This document shows, piece after piece, positions 22,484 to 32,030 of a DNA stretch of 50,074 bases (positions within the stretch are counted from its first letter, which is position 1; each line of letters opens with the position of its first letter). The notes below the pieces were generated by a model. It had not been told where the DNA came from and did not search any database. It saw only the letters and a list, made by a program, of their open reading frames with translations. Origin of the DNA: Bacillota bacterium (GTDB taxonomy: Bacteria > Bacillota_I > Bacilli_A > RFN20 > CAG-826); assembly GCA_030834445.1 (NCBI GenBank), contig JAURFC010000004.1, positions 1-50,074 of the forward strand, in the 5' to 3' direction. The translations under genes and the position numbers were made by a program.

Positions 22484-25400
22484 TTATGCGTCAAATGAAA
22501 ATAAAGAAATCGTTTCTGTGCGATCTAGTTGATCTAAAACCCCGCGTTGTTTCATATGATCGATATTTGTCTTTGAAAGTTTCGTGCGATTTTTTAAATC
22601 ATCTACGGATAAAAAAGGTTGTTGCTGACGCGCTTCAACGACACTATTTGCCGCAGCTTCACCTAAGCCATCAAGGACAATAAAGGGTGGGAGGATACCT
22701 TGACGTGCTTCATCAATTTGAAAGGCAATGGCCGAGGATTTTTCTAGATCAAGCGCTAACATGTGATAACCGCGTTCTTTCATTTCTAACACGTTCATGA
22801 GCGTCACTTCGATATCGGCATCTTTTGGACTTAAGCGTTTTCGTGATGTCGTTTTCATCCGTTTAAAGTCTTCGAGTTTTTCATAAATTTGTTTAGGGGT
22901 CATAAGCATCGCATCATAGTCATATTGTTTACTACGGAGCGTAAAATACGTCGCATAGTAAGCCAGGGGATGATGCACTTTAAAATAGGCAACACGCACC
23001 GCCATCGTCACATACGCGACCGCATGGGCTTTGGGGAATAAGTATTTAATTTTCTTACACGATTGAATGTAAAAGGTGGGTACATTCACCGCGCGCATGG
23101 CCGCTTCATATTCGGGGGTTAACCCTTTTCCTTTACGCACATCTTCCATAATGCGGAAGGCAACCAGTGAATCAATACCAAGACTCATGAGGTAGGTCAT
23201 AATATCATCCCGGCAACCAATCACTTGATCGACCGTCGCCACTTTATCTTCAATCAGTTCACGCGCGTTGCCGTTAAAGACATCGGTCCCGTGGGCAAGA
23301 CCAGAAATAATGACAAGATCATTAAACGTTTTGGGTTGAATGACATTGAGAATATCCATGCCTAGTAATGTGCCAAATTCGGGTAATCCCATCGCTCCGT
23401 TACTCACATCAAGATATTTTTCATTTCGCATTAAAGGAGCGTCCGAGGCAAACACAGCCAGCGCATCAGGATCATTGAGTGGAATATCCTCAATGGGAAT
23501 GGTGGTTAAATCCGACATCATTTTTAACGCCATCGGGTCGACATGTCCGAGCATATCAAATTTTAATAAAGCATCATGAAGCGCTTCAAATGCAAAGTGG
23601 GTAGTAATAATGGAGGTTTCTTGATTATCAGCAGGCCGTTGAATCGGAGTAAAGTCATGCACATCAAATTCTTTGGGAACCACCACGATCCCCCCTGGGT
23701 GTTGACCCGAAGTTCGGCGCACACCTTCAACACGTTTCGCAAGCACGATTAACGTGGCTTGGGAAAGCGACTGTTCATCCACGCCAATCGATTCAAAATA
23801 CCCTTTGACATAACCAAACGCTGTTTTTTCTGCCACCGTTTCAATGGTTCCGGCGCGATAAACCGCGTTGTCTCCAAGAAGTTTCGCGGTTTCTTCATGG
23901 GCAATGGCTTGATAATCACGGGGAAAGTTTAAATCAATATCGGGAACTTTATCCGCATTAAATCCTAAAAAGGTCGCAAAAGGAATATTTTGTCCATCAG
24001 CCCGGTAGGTTTGATGGCAACGTGGACATTGTTTAGTGGGTAAATCAAAACCCGATTTAATTTGGGGATCTTCATTAAATTCGACATGTTGACACGTTGG
24101 GCAATAATAATGGGGAGGTAACGGATTCACTTCGGTAATGCCTGCCATCGTCGCCGCAAAACTACTTCCCACCGACCCACGGGATCCGACGATAAAGCCC
24201 GCTTGATTGGCTTTGGCAATGACGGTGGCTGTAATGTAATAAATGACCGCATAACCCGAAACAATAATCCCATGCAGTTCTTTTTCTAAGCGCTCGGCGA
24301 TCAGCAACGGCAAGGGATTGCCATATTGTTGATATGCCCGTTGATAACAACGTTCTTTTAATTTTTCATCCACGCCTTCGATGCGAGGTGTTTTTAATTT
24401 GGCTTGAATGGGCTTGATTGGTTCAATCATGTTAGCAATCGTTTGTGAATGGGTGACAACATAGGCATAGGCTTCTTCTTCCGGTAGCCAGGAGAAAGCA
24501 GCGAGCATATCGTTGGTAGAACGGAAGTGCGCATCGGGATTTTCAAAGACGGGTAAATCTTTTCGATAATATGGATTGAGTGGATGCGGAACGCCCTTTA
24601 ATCCTTTGGCACTAATATACACATCACGAACCGGTTTATCTTGGGGTAAAGGATAATGGACGTCACCTGTTGCCACAATGATTTTATTCAGTTTTTTGGC
24701 AATCTCGATGATGTCTTTTAAAATGCGTTGGATTTCGTCCATCGAACTCACAGCACCGGTATGAACTAAAAATGCATAATGCTCCAAGGGCATGATCTCA
24801 ATGTAATCATAAAGACGCATGGCTTCTTCTAACGCTTCTTTGGATTGGGTCCGTGCCTTTTCAAACACTTCACCATTCATGCAGGCAGATCCTAAAAGTA
24901 AATGTTCGCGCTTTTCGATTATTTTTTGGCGGGGAATACGCGGAATATCGGAAAAATAATCTAGATGCGATAAACTCACGAGTTGATACAATGCTTTTAA
25001 TCCGTCCGCATTACGGGCAAGGACCGAGATGTGATAAGGACGTTGATTTTGTAAGACGGATTGCGTTGCCTGTAATTTTTCTAAATCAGCGTGGGTGGTA
25101 ATCCCATCCATCACCACCAGTTTTTCCCGTAAAGCAAGCCAAACAGCGACTAAAACTTCAGCATCATAAATCGCACGGTGAGCTTTTTCTTCATCATAAG
25201 CGACATCGAGTCGCTTCGCTAAGGCACCGAGTCGATGTGATTTTGCCTCTGGATAAAAATGTCGCGATAAGGTTAAGGTATCGATCACCGGATACGAAAA
25301 TGGTTCGCCTAATCGAGAAAAACTTTCCTTGAGAAAACCAATATCAAAAGGTGCATTATGCGATAAAAGAATTGCATCCTTTAAAAAGTCCCGAATCATT

Positions 25401-26869
25401 GAGGCCACCTCATGAAATACAGGTTGTCCCTCAAGCATGGCCATGGTAATGCCACTAATTTGACTGGCGGTCGCACTTAAAGGAACCTCTTCAGGATGAA
25501 TCAGTAACGATAAGCGGTCGATAATTTCCCCATCACGGACCCGAACGCCTCCAAATTCAATAATGCGATCATAACGCGAGGATAAACCGGTCGTTTCTAA
25601 ATCAAAAATGACATAATCCGTCGTCATTAAATGACGATCACCCGGATGCATGATATGACTCACGGCTTGATCCACCATATACATCTCGCAGCCATAAATC
25701 ATTTTTATTCCCTGCTTTTCTGCGGCATTTTGCGCTTCAGGAAACGCTTGAACGACCCCATGATCGGTGACCGCAAAGGCGGAATGCCCCATTGCTTTAG
25801 CAAGGGCGGCATACGCATCCATCGAACCAATCCCATCCATTGTAGACATCGAAGAGTGTAAATGAAGTTCAACGCGTTTTTCTTTCGCTTCATCCACTAA
25901 AAATCCGGGTGGAGAGGTCGGAACAATTTCATGGACATAAAGACGTGGTTCTTGGGTGGCCATATCGAGCGTCATCCCGCCACGAATGCGAACATAAAGC
26001 CCTTCTTTCAAGCCTTGAAACGCAGAACCATCGACATTTTTATCTTCTTGCATCGTCACGAATAAGCCTTTTGAGGCATTGCCTAACACAAATTTAGCGA
26101 CTTTGCGCCCTTGATATTGTCGTTGGAAATAACTATAAATGGTTCCCTCCACTTCGACTTTATCGTGGGTGTATTGAATGTCTTCAAGACGGATGAGTTC
26201 ATAATCCCCGACTTGTTTTTTACGTTTTTCTTTTTCGACAAAGGCTTGTTCTTTAAGATCTTCTTCAAAAACAGCGACGAGGCGTTCTTCTTCCTTTTTA
26301 ATGGTTTCAGCATGTTCGAGAAAAAATTGTTGCAGATCTTCTTCCGCCTGCCGCTCTAAGGCAATTTCTTTGGCCCGTTGATTCAAGGTATCGCGTTCCG
26401 CTGCATTGACTTTAGGTTCTTGAATCTCAACCGATTCGGCCACTGTGATGTCGTAGTGTAAAAAAAGCATGACATCGGCGAAAGTGGATCGCACCGAAGC
26501 GAAAGCTTGTTGTTGAGCTTCATCATGCCAGACTAGCATCAACTCAGCATCTTTTAATCGACAAACGCCAGGAAAAGGGTGATGATACGTTGCCTCAAAC
26601 CAATCATGAAAGAAGGGAGAAATATGCTCTACTAAGATGATTTGACCATAGCGAAAGGTAATTTCAACCGGATAGGATAATTGGATAAGACCGCGGGAAA
26701 ACGCTTCAAAATGGGCGTACGTCCAAGGCGTTTGTTTTTCAATGACCATCAAGAGTTTATCTTTTTCAAATAAATCTTTGGTGATTGATAAAAACTCCAT
26801 GTCATAGCTACTAGGATCTTCAATACCTAATGCGGATAAAAATCGAACAATACGGTCGTTTACAGCCAT
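22484..26869 (-). CDS. polC: DNA polymerase III alpha subunit, Gram-positive type
   Basis: Replicative polymerase of 1461 residues. In order: N-terminal domain, OB fold (about 230-310), PHP domain split by the exonuclease (VELHLHSSMSTMDG about 330, VTDHG), 3'-5' exonuclease with VIFDLETTGLSS (about 423) and SHNAPFDIGF, then the polymerase core with a zinc-binding CPTC...CPRC pair, SRGSVGSSFAATM, and catalytic PDIDLNFP. C-terminal helix-hairpin-helix region about 1390-1461. Length is normal for PolC. Starts inside the end of rseP (10-base overlap) without a Shine-Dalgarno site, so it relies on coupling or a leaderless start. Last gene of the rpsB-to-polC run. Confidence 0.97.
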   Translation of the reverse strand: MAVNDRIVRFLSALGIEDPSSYDMEFLSITKDLFEKDKLLMVIEKQTPWTYAHFEAFSRGLIQLSYPVEITFRYGQIILVEHISPFFHDWFEATYHHPFPGVCRLKDAELMLVWHDEAQQQAFASVRSTFADVMLFLHYDITVAESVEIQEPKVNAAERDTLNQRAKEIALERQAEEDLQQFFLEHAETIKKEEERLVAVFEEDLKEQAFVEKEKRKKQVGDYELIRLEDIQYTHDKVEVEGTIYSYFQRQYQGRKVAKFVLGNASKGLFVTMQEDKNVDGSAFQGLKEGLYVRIRGGMTLDMATQEPRLYVHEIVPTSPPGFLVDEAKEKRVELHLHSSMSTMDGIGSMDAYAALAKAMGHSAFAVTDHGVVQAFPEAQNAAEKQGIKMIYGCEMYMVDQAVSHIMHPGDRHLMTTDYVIFDLETTGLSSRYDRIIEFGGVRVRDGEIIDRLSLLIHPEEVPLSATASQISGITMAMLEGQPVFHEVASMIRDFLKDAILLSHNAPFDIGFLKESFSRLGEPFSYPVIDTLTLSRHFYPEAKSHRLGALAKRLDVAYDEEKAHRAIYDAEVLVAVWLALREKLVVMDGITTHADLEKLQATQSVLQNQRPYHISVLARNADGLKALYQLVSLSHLDYFSDIPRIPRQKIIEKREHLLLGSACMNGEVFEKARTQSKEALEEAMRLYDYIEIMPLEHYAFLVHTGAVSSMDEIQRILKDIIEIAKKLNKIIVATGDVHYPLPQDKPVRDVYISAKGLKGVPHPLNPYYRKDLPVFENPDAHFRSTNDMLAAFSWLPEEEAYAYVVTHSQTIANMIEPIKPIQAKLKTPRIEGVDEKLKERCYQRAYQQYGNPLPLLIAERLEKELHGIIVSGYAVIYYITATVIAKANQAGFIVGSRGSVGSSFAATMAGITEVNPLPPHYYCPTCQHVEFNEDPQIKSGFDLPTKQCPRCHQTYRADGQNIPFATFLGFNADKVPDIDLNFPRDYQAIAHEETAKLLGDNAVYRAGTIETVAEKTAFGYVKGYFESIGVDEQSLSQATLIVLAKRVEGVRRTSGQHPGGIVVVPKEFDVHDFTPIQRPADNQETSIITTHFAFEALHDALLKFDMLGHVDPMALKMMSDLTTIPIEDIPLNDPDALAVFASDAPLMRNEKYLDVSNGAMGLPEFGTLLGMDILNVIQPKTFNDLVIISGLAHGTDVFNGNARELIEDKVATVDQVIGCRDDIMTYLMSLGIDSLVAFRIMEDVRKGKGLTPEYEAAMRAVNVPTFYIQSCKKIKYLFPKAHAVAYVTMAVRVAYFKVHHPLAYYATYFTLRSKQYDYDAMLMTPKQIYEKLEDFKRMKTTSRKRLSPKDADIEVTLMNVLEMKERGYHMLALDLEKSSAIAFQIDEARQGILPPFIVLDGLGEAAANSVVEARQQQPFLSVDDLKNRTKLSKTNIDHMKQRGVLDQLDRTETISLFSFDA

Positions 26870-28047
26870 AATGCGAATAAAATGCCTAGGTCACGGAAGA
26901 TTAATAAAATCATTAAACTCATGAGGATAAAGAAACCGATAAGGGATAACACATTTTTTAAGGTACTTGGGATCTCCCGGCGCATAATCCCTTCAATGGT
27001 AATCACCAGTAAATGCCAACCATCTAACCCGGGGAAGGGTAATAAATTAAAAATCGCCAAATTAACGGAGATGAGTCCCCACAGGAAAATATACGTACCA
27101 AGCCCAAGGTTTTCTAGGACACTCGAGGAGGTTGTAAAGATGGCGACAATGCCGCCCACTTGGTCTAGATTTTCCCCGGCAAAAAAACCGATTACTGTGT
27201 TGAAAATAAGTGAAACACCGCGGGTCCAATCCTGCCATGAAGCATCGATCGCTTCGACAAAGTTGTAATCTACCGTGTAAATATAAAAGGCGATACCTAT
27301 CGGTGCCCAATCAAAACCATCCTCGATGGCGATTGCTGACCACCGGACATCTACGGAACGGGTGGTAAATTCACTGGAGGACGTATACGTGCGAATGGGT
27401 AAACTTAAATCAATAAAGTCATCCAAGGACGTGGGAACAAAGCGAACCCAGGTGTTGGCAAGATCAACATAACCCACATCCAAAATGTCATTGAGGGTCG
27501 CTTCATAACTTTCCGGATCTTGAATGCGTAAACGATACGTTCGTGAAGGATCGGAGGTAACGAGGGGTTCGGTTTGTTCAGCTAGGGCGTTAAAATCTAA
27601 CACTTCCCCTGTTTGAATGCCAGCTTGACTCCCAAGGGAACCTGTTTCAATGACGAGCTGATTCGTGAGTTGTTGTTGAGTAAATCCCCAATTCGATAAA
27701 AAGAATAAAATAAACGCGAGAATGAAGTTTAAAATAACCCCTGCCGACATGATGACAGCCCGTTTGGGTTTACTTATCCCGAGTAAACTTCGTGACCGTG
27801 GAATATCGATGCCTTCTAAAGAAACTTCTTCCCCATACATCGCCACATACCCACCGAGTGGAAACGCTTTAATCGAATACGTCGTTTCTCCTCGTTTAAA
27901 TGAGATGAGTTTGGGGCCAAATCCTAAGGAAAATTCCCGAACATAAACCCCGAATGCTTTGGCAGCCACAAAATGGCCGAGTTCATGAATAAACACAAGT
28001 AAACCAAGTGATAATACGAAGAGAAGTGTGGAGATAATGTCGTTCAT
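26860..28047 (-). CDS. rseP: Site-2 intramembrane zinc protease (RseP/RasP)
   Basis: Membrane protease of 395 residues. HELGHFVAAK (zinc His and catalytic Glu, about residues 21-30) lies in the first helix, PDZ-like region in the middle, and NLLPFPGLDGWHLL near 330 gives the third metal ligand (Asp). It releases regulators and clears signal peptides from the membrane. TGC-extended TACAAT at 28082-28087 and GAGGG before ATG give it its own promoter and start. Confidence 0.92.
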   Translation of the reverse strand: MNDIISTLLFVLSLGLLVFIHELGHFVAAKAFGVYVREFSLGFGPKLISFKRGETTYSIKAFPLGGYVAMYGEEVSLEGIDIPRSRSLLGISKPKRAVIMSAGVILNFILAFILFFLSNWGFTQQQLTNQLVIETGSLGSQAGIQTGEVLDFNALAEQTEPLVTSDPSRTYRLRIQDPESYEATLNDILDVGYVDLANTWVRFVPTSLDDFIDLSLPIRTYTSSSEFTTRSVDVRWSAIAIEDGFDWAPIGIAFYIYTVDYNFVEAIDASWQDWTRGVSLIFNTVIGFFAGENLDQVGGIVAIFTTSSSVLENLGLGTYIFLWGLISVNLAIFNLLPFPGLDGWHLLVITIEGIMRREIPSTLKNVLSLIGFFILMSLMILLIFRDLGILFALWL

Positions 28048-28081
28048 AAACCCTCAAAAAGACTTAAAAAAATCTAGTCTC

Positions 28082-28090
28082 ATTGTAGCA
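28082..28090 (-). promoter_or_regulatory. Extended -10 promoter of rseP
   Basis: Minus strand TTTGCTACAAT just behind the cdsA stop; a TG-extended -10 with no clear -35. The same TTTGCTA-type box recurs before plsX, rplS and tRNA-Ala. Confidence 0.5.
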
Positions 28091-28114
28091 AATTATCGTC
28101 CGCTTGAGGACGGT

Positions 28115-29068
28115 TTATTGTAAAGCGATGACCCAATCGTAAATCACAGTTAAGACAAGCGAAGTCACCAAACACGCCATCATAAAGGAATCAATCCGAT
28201 CGAGAATGCCGCCATGGTCGCCTAAAAGGGTCGAAAAATGTTTAATTCCAAATTCTCGTTTAATGATCGAGAATGTAAAGTCCCCCAGCGTACTCACGAG
28301 GGGAATAATGAGTGACAATAACACTAAAAAGTACCACTCCTGCATCGTTAAAAAAGAAAGTAAGGGTGTGCCGAGAGCGTCCATCATCACGGCAAAACCA
28401 AAGGAACTTAAAAACGAAATAATGACGCCGCCATAAAATCCTTCCCAGGTTTTGTTTTTCGAGACGCGCACATTCATTTTGTTTCGCCCTAAAAGAGAAC
28501 CGACAAAATAGGCGCCAATGTCCGTCATAAAGGTACCAATACCCACATAAATAAGTAGGAGACTATTGGCAAGATTATCGCGTGAGGCCATTAAAAAATT
28601 AGGAAAAAAACGTAAATAGAGAAACCCTTGAAAACTTAAAGTAATTAATAATACTAAGGCGATTAAAAACGTCGCATCTTGAACCTTAAAGCGCACATCC
28701 GTAATCGAGGAGAAGAAAAGGGTACCAGCAAACACGGTCAAAAAGATGGTAGGAAGTTCTAATTTTTCCATCCCCACATCAAAGCCCCATTCGGTGACAT
28801 TAAAACCGAGTTGTTGAAAGTTGTTATAAAGAAAAATCCAAAAGACTAAACTGAAACTCATGCCGTAGACAAACCAACGAATCGGAAGCGGAAACGGGCG
28901 TTCAATCCGAATTTGTAAAAGTTCTTTAATGGCAAAGAAAAGTCCACCTGCGGCAAATAACACAATCCACCAATCTCCGAATAAAATCGCAGGAAAGGCG
29001 ACAAAAAATAAAACGAGACCGACGATCAGTCGATTCAACGTGGAACGTTGAAACGTCTTCATTTCCAT
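28115..29068 (-). CDS. cdsA: Phosphatidate cytidylyltransferase
   Basis: Membrane enzyme of 317 residues that makes CDP-diacylglycerol from phosphatidate and CTP. Several helices; the family signature lies at the end (TLGDFTFSIIKREFGIKHF, then LLGDHGGILDRIDS, about 255-292). AAAGGA precedes the ATG, which directly follows the uppS stop. Neighbour order uppS-cdsA-rseP is standard in Bacillota. Confidence 0.93.
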   Translation of the reverse strand: MEMKTFQRSTLNRLIVGLVLFFVAFPAILFGDWWIVLFAAGGLFFAIKELLQIRIERPFPLPIRWFVYGMSFSLVFWIFLYNNFQQLGFNVTEWGFDVGMEKLELPTIFLTVFAGTLFFSSITDVRFKVQDATFLIALVLLITLSFQGFLYLRFFPNFLMASRDNLANSLLLIYVGIGTFMTDIGAYFVGSLLGRNKMNVRVSKNKTWEGFYGGVIISFLSSFGFAVMMDALGTPLLSFLTMQEWYFLVLLSLIIPLVSTLGDFTFSIIKREFGIKHFSTLLGDHGGILDRIDSFMMACLVTSLVLTVIYDWVIALQ

Positions 29069-29794
29069 CTAGGATTCCTTTCCAAAACGACGTTGACGGT
29101 GCGCGAATTGATCAAGGGCGTCGTGCAGGACCGTCACGGTAAAATCTGGCCAATGGTTTTCCACAAAAATAAGTTCACTATAAGCGAGGTGCAATAACAT
29201 AAAATTCGACAAACGTTGTTCACCCGACGTGCGAATCAAACAATCAATCGGTGGCAATAAATCGCCTAACCATGTATGAGAAAAAAGGGTTGATTCTTGA
29301 ATCGCTTCAACAGGAAGATCCCCATTTGCAACTTTTTTAGCAATACGTTTACTCATTTCCACAAGTTCTTGAGTTCCCCCGTAATTTAAACAAACGTTAA
29401 GTATATAACCGTGAAAATTTTTTGTTTCTTCAATTAACTCACGAACAACTTTCTGAGTAGTTTTAGGTAAACCCAAGATATCTCCGGAAACAACAAACCG
29501 TATTTGGACCTTTAAAAGACGTTGTTTATATTGTTTTGCAAAGGTTTCTAGAATAATAAAAAGTCCTTCAACTTCTTGTTGAGAACGTTTCCAATTTTCG
29601 GTAGAGAACGCAAATAAGGATAGGTAATGGATACCTAAACGTTTGGCTTCTTCGGCAATGTCTATGACACGTTTTGCGCCTTCTTCATGGCCTTTTAAGC
29701 GTGGTAAACCTTTGGCTTTAGCCCACCGACCATTGCCATCCATAATGACAGCAAGATGCGTTGGTAGCGTTGAATTGGATGTGTTTTGATCCAT
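29069..29794 (-). CDS. uppS: Isoprenyl transferase (undecaprenyl diphosphate synthase)
   Basis: Protein of 241 residues. HLAVIMDGNGRWAKAKGLPR (Asp of the diphosphate site, about residues 13-32), FAFSTENWKR and IRTSGEQRLSNF are the family blocks. It builds the C55 lipid carrier. Start ATG 29794 is preceded exactly 6 bases upstream by TATAAT (29806-29801) and has no ribosome binding site; the longer frame from TTG 29809 would start directly on the GGGGGAG run and is less likely. This suggests a leaderless mRNA starting inside the operon. Confidence 0.93.
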   Translation of the reverse strand: MDQNTSNSTLPTHLAVIMDGNGRWAKAKGLPRLKGHEEGAKRVIDIAEEAKRLGIHYLSLFAFSTENWKRSQQEVEGLFIILETFAKQYKQRLLKVQIRFVVSGDILGLPKTTQKVVRELIEETKNFHGYILNVCLNYGGTQELVEMSKRIAKKVANGDLPVEAIQESTLFSHTWLGDLLPPIDCLIRTSGEQRLSNFMLLHLAYSELIFVENHWPDFTVTVLHDALDQFAHRQRRFGKES

Positions 29795-29838
29795 AAGCAA
29801 ATTATACAACTCCCCCTTGTTGAAACATAGAAAAACCC

Positions 29839-30381
29839 TTACAAGGTAAGAATGTCGTGTTCTTTTTCTTGATAAATGGCGTCAATTTGACGAATAAAGT
29901 CATCATAGACTTTGGTCATCTCGGCTTCAATGCGTTTTTGTAAATCTTCGGTATATTCATCATCGGTCAGTAAACTGAGTGCATCTTTACGAATGGAACG
30001 AATGGCGACTTTGGCATCTTCCGCTTGTTTTTTAGCAAGCTTCGCATATTCCTTACGACGTTCTTCGGTTAATGCCGGTAAATTTAAACGTAAGGTCGTT
30101 GCATCCACAATTGGATTTAACCCTAAGTCCGAGGTTAAAATAGCATCTGAGATTGCTTTAATATCGCCTTTATCATACGGCTTTATTAAAAGTTGACGTG
30201 GTTCTGGGACCGAAACGGAGGCGATTTGGTTAATCGGCAACATATCGCCATAGTAATCCACCATCACACGGTCGAGTAAGGCAACACTCGCGCGTCCAGT
30301 GCGAATACTATTCAAATTCATTTTTAAGGCATGGATGGTTTTTTCCATGCTATTTTTGGCGTCTAATACAAGTTCATCCAT
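29839..30381 (-). CDS. frr: Ribosome recycling factor
   Basis: Protein of 180 residues, normal size (about 185). LNSIRTGRASVALLDRVMVDYYG (about 24-46), RQLLIKPYD, and LNLPALTEERRKEYAKLAK are conserved blocks. It releases ribosomes after termination with EF-G. Starts 2 bases after pyrH with AAGGAG upstream. Confidence 0.96.
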   Translation of the reverse strand: MDELVLDAKNSMEKTIHALKMNLNSIRTGRASVALLDRVMVDYYGDMLPINQIASVSVPEPRQLLIKPYDKGDIKAISDAILTSDLGLNPIVDATTLRLNLPALTEERRKEYAKLAKKQAEDAKVAIRSIRKDALSLLTDDEYTEDLQKRIEAEMTKVYDDFIRQIDAIYQEKEHDILTL

Positions 30382-30383
30382 GG

Positions 30384-31103
30384 TTATACTCCTTTTTTTA
30401 AGGTGGTGCCAATCGCCGGGTTATCTAACACCGCTTCCATATTGCCCTCTTGATTCATATCAAAGACACGAATGACGATGTCACTGTTTTTTAATAAGGA
30501 CACGGCTGTTAAATCCATGACTTCCAATTTTTTATTGAGCATTTCATCAAAGGTTAACACAGGAATAAGTTTTGCATCGGCGTGTTGTTTAGGATCACGG
30601 TCGTAGACCCCTTCCACCCCATTTTTTGCCATAAAGATGGCTTCGGCTTGAATTTCCATCGCGCGTAATGAAGCGGTGGTATCGGTAGAGAAATACGGCG
30701 AACCTGTTCCCCCTGCAAAAATAACTACGCGACCTTTTTCAAGGTGACGAATTGCACGGCGGCGAATATAATTTTCCGCAACTTGTTCGACATGAATTGA
30801 GGATAAAACTCGGCATTGGACACCTTCATTTTCTAACGCAGATTGTAACGCGAGTGAATTAATGATGGTTCCAAGCATCCCCATGTAATCGGCGGTTGAC
30901 GCTTCAATGCCAATCGAGCGCGCTAATTTACCGCGCCAAATATTCCCCGCACCAATCACAATCGAAACTTGAATCCCGCGTTCATGAATGCGTTTAATCG
31001 CCTTAGCAACCCGCGATAAGTGATCGGATTCTAAAATCGTTTTCGCGTGGTGATCGGCCAGTGCTTCTCCGGATAATTTAATGAGTATGCGATGATATGC
31101 CAT
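30384..31103 (-). CDS. pyrH: UMP kinase
   Basis: Protein of 239 residues. ILIKLSGEAL, IVIGAGNIWRG, FAGGTGSPYFSTDTTASLRA and KNGVEGVYDRDP are typical of bacterial UMP kinase. Phosphorylates UMP to UDP; links with the upp gene of the island only through the pool. AAGGAGAGG before ATG and a TATAAT box at about 31120 suggest an internal promoter after tsf. Confidence 0.96.
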   Translation of the reverse strand: MAYHRILIKLSGEALADHHAKTILESDHLSRVAKAIKRIHERGIQVSIVIGAGNIWRGKLARSIGIEASTADYMGMLGTIINSLALQSALENEGVQCRVLSSIHVEQVAENYIRRRAIRHLEKGRVVIFAGGTGSPYFSTDTTASLRAMEIQAEAIFMAKNGVEGVYDRDPKQHADAKLIPVLTFDEMLNKKLEVMDLTAVSLLKNSDIVIRVFDMNQEGNMEAVLDNPAIGTTLKKGV

Positions 31104-31142
31104 GACGTTACCTCTCCTTATTATACATACAAAAAAACACTC

Positions 31143-32027
31143 TTAACGAGTGTTTTTAAGTTGCGCTTCGACCTCAGAAGCGAAGTCAACGACTTTTTTC
31201 TCAATGCCTTCACCCACTTTGAAACGGGCGAATTGTACGACTTTAGCTTGATGTTTTGCTAAGACGTTTTTAACGGGTTCTTCCGTTTCAGACATCATGA
31301 ACGGTTGGGCATCCAACGATTTTTCTTTGAACAGTGTATTGACTTTACCTTCGACAATCTTTTCAAGAATGTTGGTAGGTTTACCTGCAAGCTTTTCATC
31401 CGCGGACACAAGGGCTTGTTGTTTTGCTTTTTCTTCTGCGATGAGGGTTGGATCAATCGCATCGAATGAAACATATTCAGGATTACGGTCGGTGATGTGC
31501 ATCGCGAGCTGTTCGGCAAAGGCAGCATCGCCTCCTTCAACGACTACGATGGAGGAAACCACCCCATTCATATGAACGTATTGACCAAATTGTTGATTCG
31601 AAGTTTTGAAAAGTAGGGCAAAGCGACGTAAAGATAATTTTTCACCAATTTTAACCGTTGCATCGGTGAATAAATTTGTCGTTAAGCGAAGGGCTTCTTC
31701 TAAGGAAGCCGGTTTTTTCGCTAATAAAATGCTCGCAGTTTCGTCCACTAACGCTCGGAATGGTTCACCACGGGAAACGAAATCCGTTTCACAGTTAACT
31801 TCCACAAGAAGCATGGAAGCCCCATCGGCACTCGCATACACAAGGGATAACCCTTCTGCTGCGACACGGTCTGCTTTTTTAGCAGCCTTTAAAACACCTT
31901 TTTCTTTAAGCCATTCTTGGGCTGCTTTGAGGTCCATGTTGGATTCCAACAAGGCTTTTTTGCAGTCCATCATCCCCGCGCCGGTAATTTCGCGAAGTTC
32001 TTTAATCAAGGCAATCATGTCTGCCAT
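31143..32027 (-). CDS. tsf: Elongation factor Ts
   Basis: Protein of 294 residues. LREITGAGMMDCKKALLESN near the start and TDFVSRGEPFRAL at about 78 are the EF-Tu-contact motifs. Nucleotide exchange factor for EF-Tu. It follows rpsB by 3 bases with AAGGA in the gap. Confidence 0.96.
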   Translation of the reverse strand: MADMIALIKELREITGAGMMDCKKALLESNMDLKAAQEWLKEKGVLKAAKKADRVAAEGLSLVYASADGASMLLVEVNCETDFVSRGEPFRALVDETASILLAKKPASLEEALRLTTNLFTDATVKIGEKLSLRRFALLFKTSNQQFGQYVHMNGVVSSIVVVEGGDAAFAEQLAMHITDRNPEYVSFDAIDPTLIAEEKAKQQALVSADEKLAGKPTNILEKIVEGKVNTLFKEKSLDAQPFMMSETEEPVKNVLAKHQAKVVQFARFKVGEGIEKKVVDFASEVEAQLKNTR

Positions 32028-32030
32028 GGT

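Noticed and set aside
29795-29809. TTG start for uppS
   Set aside because: The TTG directly abuts the G-rich run, leaving no spacing for a Shine-Dalgarno site, and the normal protein begins at or near the ATG at 29794.
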